Below are positions 12,732-14,923 of a stretch of DNA of 14,923 nucleotides, in pieces; positions within the stretch are counted from its first letter, which is position 1; the number at the start of each line of letters is the position of its first letter. Made by a program: the position numbers and the translations under genes. The stretch is from DASXYU01 sp036502295 (GTDB lineage: Bacteria > Actinomycetota > Actinomycetes > Mycobacteriales > Jatrophihabitantaceae): positions 1 through 14,923 of the forward strand of contig DASXYU010000125.1 in NCBI GenBank assembly GCA_036502295.1, given 5' to 3'. A model generated the notes under the pieces. That model saw only the letters and a program-made list of their open reading frames with translations, was not told the DNA's origin and ran no database searches.

Positions 12732-12787
12732 GCTCGACTTTTGGTCTTGAGTCCGGGGATACCCGGACTCAAGACCAAAAGTCGAGC
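12732..12787. terminator. Perfect 56-bp palindrome between convergent genes, probable bidirectional terminator
   Basis: Two 26-bp arms (12732-12757 and 12762-12787) are exact reverse complements around a GATA loop. It starts two bases after the PH-gene stop and its last base is part of the gatB TAG, so it fills the convergent gap. Within the arms CTTTTGG lies on the 5' side and CCAAAAG on the 3' side, on either strand. There is therefore no U tract after the stem, unlike a canonical intrinsic terminator. U-less hairpin terminators have been proposed in mycobacteria and streptomycetes. Being so regular, it may also be a dispersed repeat. Confidence 0.7.
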
Positions 12788-14289
12788 TACTGGCCGAGCT
12801 TGGCCAGCAGGATGCCCTTCACGGCCGCGGCGTCGGCCTGACCACGGGTCGCCTTCATCACGGCACCCACGAGCGCACCCACCGCAGCGACCTTGCCGTC
12901 ACGGATCTTCTGCGCGGCCTCGGGGTCGGCGGCGATGGCGGCATCGGCGGCAGCCTCCAGCGCCCCCGTGTCCGAGACGCGCTTCAGCCCCTTCGCGGCG
13001 ATCACCGCGTCGACCTCGGCTGCCTCCCCCGTCCGCGGAGTCTCAAGCACGCCGTCGACCGCCTGACGGGCCAGCGCCGTCGAGAGCGTGCCGTCGGCGA
13101 CGAGCGCGATAACCCGAGCCACCTGTGCCGGGGTGATGCCCAGCTCCGCGGGCTCGATCTCGGCCGCGTTGGCCTTCTGGCTGAGGTAGCTCAGCCACCA
13201 GTTCCTCGCCTCACCCACCGGCGCACCGGCGGCCACGGTCTCGCCGACGAGCTCGGTGAGGCCCGCGTTGGTGAGCGTCTGCAGCTCGTCCTGGCTCAGA
13301 CCGAGCGACTCGATGAGGCGCACCCGCTTCGCGGCCGGCAGCTCCGGCAGGCCGGCGCGGATCTCCTCGATCCACTCAGCCGCCGGCGCCACCGGCACCA
13401 GGTCGGGCTCAGGGAAATAGCGGTAATCGGTGGCCTCCTCCTTCGAGCGGCCGGAGGAGGTGTCGCCGGTGACCTCGCTGAAGTGCCGGGTCTCCTGCTT
13501 GATCTTGCCGCCGGCGTCGAGAACCTCGGCCTGGCGGATCATCTCCGAACGCACCGCGCGCTCCACCGAACGCAGCGAGTTGACGTTCTTCGTCTCCGTC
13601 CTCGTGCCCCACTCACCGGAGCCGGCGGGAGCGAGCGAGGTGTTCACGTCACAGCGCAACGAACCCTGCTCCATGCGTACGTCGCTGACGCCCAGGGCGC
13701 GAAGGATGTCGCGCAACTCCGCGACGTAGGCCTTCGCCACTTCAGGGGCGAGCGCGCCTGTGCCCTCCACCGGCTTGGTGACGATCTCGATGAGCGGAAT
13801 GCCCGCACGGTTGAAGTCGACCAGCGAATAGTCCGCGCCGTGAATGCGCCCGCCCGAGCCACCGACGTGGGAGTTCTTGCCGGTGTCCTCCTCCATGTGC
13901 ACGCGCTCGATGCCGACGCGGTAGGTCGTGCCCTGGACGTCGACATCGAGGTAGCCGTCGACGCAGAGCGGCTCGTCGTACTGGCTGGTCTGGAAGTTCT
14001 TCGGCATGTCCGGGTAGAAGTAGTTCTTTCGCGCGAAGCGGCACCACGGCGCAATGGAACAGTTCAGCGCGAGCCCGATCTTGATGGTGTCTTCGATGGC
14101 GCGAGCGTTCACCACCGGCAGCGCGCCGGGCAGGCCGAGGCAGACCGGACAGGTGTGCGTGTTCGGCTTGCCGCCGAACTCGGTGGTGCAGCCGCAGAAC
14201 ATCTTCGACTTGGTGCCGAGTTCGACGTGCGTCTCCAATCCGAAGACCGGTTCGTAGCGGGTTAAAACCTCGTCGTAGGTAACCGTCAT
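12787..14289 (-). CDS. gatB: Aspartyl/glutamyl-tRNA(Asn/Gln) amidotransferase subunit B
   Basis: A 500-residue GatB, which binds misacylated Glu-tRNA(Gln) (and Asp-tRNA(Asn)), activates the side chain with ATP and amidates it with ammonia channelled from GatA. The N-terminal cradle domain begins YEPVFGLETHVEL and has the zinc-type cysteines C32, C34, C47 and C50 (FCGCTTEFGG and THTCPVCLGLPG). Other signatures are RKNYFYPDMPKNFQTSQYDE and FNRAGIPLIEIVT. A helical and YqeY-type tRNA-binding tail spans about 290-500. Length is normal. The ATG at 14289 is two bases after the gatA stop; GGAG within the end of gatA is about ten bases upstream. The frame extends 174 codons further only as overlap with gatA. 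The gene ends at the palindrome. Confidence 0.97.
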   Translation of the reverse strand: MTVTYDEVLTRYEPVFGLETHVELGTKSKMFCGCTTEFGGKPNTHTCPVCLGLPGALPVVNARAIEDTIKIGLALNCSIAPWCRFARKNYFYPDMPKNFQTSQYDEPLCVDGYLDVDVQGTTYRVGIERVHMEEDTGKNSHVGGSGGRIHGADYSLVDFNRAGIPLIEIVTKPVEGTGALAPEVAKAYVAELRDILRALGVSDVRMEQGSLRCDVNTSLAPAGSGEWGTRTETKNVNSLRSVERAVRSEMIRQAEVLDAGGKIKQETRHFSEVTGDTSSGRSKEEATDYRYFPEPDLVPVAPAAEWIEEIRAGLPELPAAKRVRLIESLGLSQDELQTLTNAGLTELVGETVAAGAPVGEARNWWLSYLSQKANAAEIEPAELGITPAQVARVIALVADGTLSTALARQAVDGVLETPRTGEAAEVDAVIAAKGLKRVSDTGALEAAADAAIAADPEAAQKIRDGKVAAVGALVGAVMKATRGQADAAAVKGILLAKLGQ

Positions 14290-14291
14290 GA

Positions 14292-14923
14292 CTACAGCTC
14301 CGGGATCGAGGCGAGGACGGGGATGGTGGCCGACTCGAAGGCGGCGGCGACGCGGAAACAGCGGTCGTCGGCCAGTGCCGGGGCGATGATCTGCAGACCC
14401 ACCGGCAGCCCCTCGGAGAGCCCCGCGGGAACCGAGATTCCGGGCACCCCGGCGAGCGAGGCAGGCAGGGTGCAGAGGTCGTTGAGATACATCGCCATCG
14501 GGTCGTTGACGTTCGCGCCGATGTCGAAGGCGACACTCGGCGCGGTCGGCGAGATGAGGACGTCCGCCCTCTCGAATGCCGCCGCGAAGTCGTTGGCGAT
14601 GAGGCGGCGGACCTTCTGCGCCTGGCCGTAATAGGCGTCGTAGTACCCCGAGCTCAGCGCGTAGGTGCCGACGATGATGCGCCGCTTCACCTCCGGGCCG
14701 AAGCCCGCTTCGCGGGTGAGCGACATGACGTCCTCGAGGGAGTTGACGCCATCGTCGCCGACGCGCAGCCCGTAGCGCACCGCGTCGAAGCGGGCGAGGT
14801 TGGAGGAGCACTCGCTCGGCGCGATCAGGTAGTAGGCGGCCAGCGCATAGACGAAGCTGGGGCAGCTCACCTCGACGATCTCGGCACCGAGGCCCTTGAG
14901 GGTGTTGGTCGCCTCCTCGAAGG
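14292..14923 (-). CDS. gatA: Glutamyl-tRNA(Gln) amidotransferase subunit A, C-terminal part (cut by window edge)
   Basis: The last 209 codons of an amidase-signature protein, open to the right edge of the window. GatA hydrolyses glutamine to ammonia for the GatCAB transamidation. Visible C-terminal signatures include RYGLRV, LTREAGFGPEVKRRIIVGTY, SSGYYDAYYGQAQKVRRLI, DVLISPTAPSVAF, LAGVPGISVPAGL and GLPVGLQIIAP. The Ser-cisSer-Lys catalytic residues lie in the N-terminal half outside the window, so activity cannot be checked. The stop TAG is two bases before gatB. The usual partner gatC would be expected further right. The 3' end is unambiguous; the start is not in view. Confidence 0.95.
   Translation of the reverse strand, partial: FEEATNTLKGLGAEIVEVSCPSFVYALAAYYLIAPSECSSNLARFDAVRYGLRVGDDGVNSLEDVMSLTREAGFGPEVKRRIIVGTYALSSGYYDAYYGQAQKVRRLIANDFAAAFERADVLISPTAPSVAFDIGANVNDPMAMYLNDLCTLPASLAGVPGISVPAGLSEGLPVGLQIIAPALADDRCFRVAAAFESATIPVLASIPEL

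Noticed and set aside
1..14923. CRISPR array, insertion sequence or prophage
   Set aside because: No regularly spaced direct repeats, transposase, integrase or phage structural gene was seen; genes are core metabolism and translation in dense operons.

Overview
The window is a high-GC, gene-dense chromosomal segment from an actinobacterium, most likely in the Mycobacteriales (mycobacteria, gordoniae, corynebacteria and relatives). The gene content and order (gatA-gatB, a small PH-domain membrane protein, ilv genes, leuB, an FAH-family hydrolase, gltX, tRNA-Gln) resemble from memory the M. tuberculosis Rv2992c-Rv3011c neighbourhood. The placement of ilvD next to ilvB recalls corynebacteria. 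No mobile element, CRISPR array or phage gene was seen, and there is no gene-free stretch over 300 bases.

Layout, left to right. (1) Positions 1-45, minus strand: the 5' part of a tRNA-Gln(CTG) cut by the window edge. (2) 133-2983, minus strand: a tightly overlapping cluster of FAH-family hydrolase, gltX and a DinB-family protein. The hydrolase carries a small palindromic element inserted in frame. (3) 3057-3449, plus strand: a two-TM protein with a Cys/His-rich tail. (4) 3446-10122, minus strand: a six-gene run ilvB - racemase-fold gene - ilvN - ilvC - leuB - cimA with overlaps or short gaps. It is preceded by a leader (10123-10281) containing a promoter, an eight-codon leader peptide (M-R-H-L-V-I-V-S) and an intrinsic terminator, i.e. 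a branched-chain amino acid attenuator. (5) 10313-12163, minus strand: ilvD. (6) 12244-12729, plus strand: a PH-domain membrane protein. (7) 12732-12787: a perfect 56-bp palindrome between convergent genes. (8) 12787-14923, minus strand: gatB and the C-terminal part of gatA.

How the genes work together. IlvBN, IlvC and IlvD cover the shared steps of valine/isoleucine synthesis. CimA and LeuB fit the pyruvate/citramalate route to 2-oxobutyrate, so the operon is mostly a pyruvate-to-isoleucine/valine module; leuA, leuCD and ilvE are not in the window. GltX, GatA/GatB and tRNA-Gln together fit the indirect route to Gln-tRNA(Gln), in which GluRS misacylates and GatCAB amidates.

The most noteworthy points are: an in-frame amber codon inside ilvC at 6423-6425, with the reading frame intact on both sides; a racemase-fold gene lacking one of the two usual cysteines, lodged between the AHAS subunit genes with coupled start/stop codons; an apparently leaderless attenuator whose 5' terminator arm can alternatively pair with sequence present only in ilvD read-through RNA; a palindromic element inside a coding sequence; and a perfect hairpin with T and A runs in the opposite polarity to a canonical terminator. 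All functions are read from sequence and family knowledge; no search was run.
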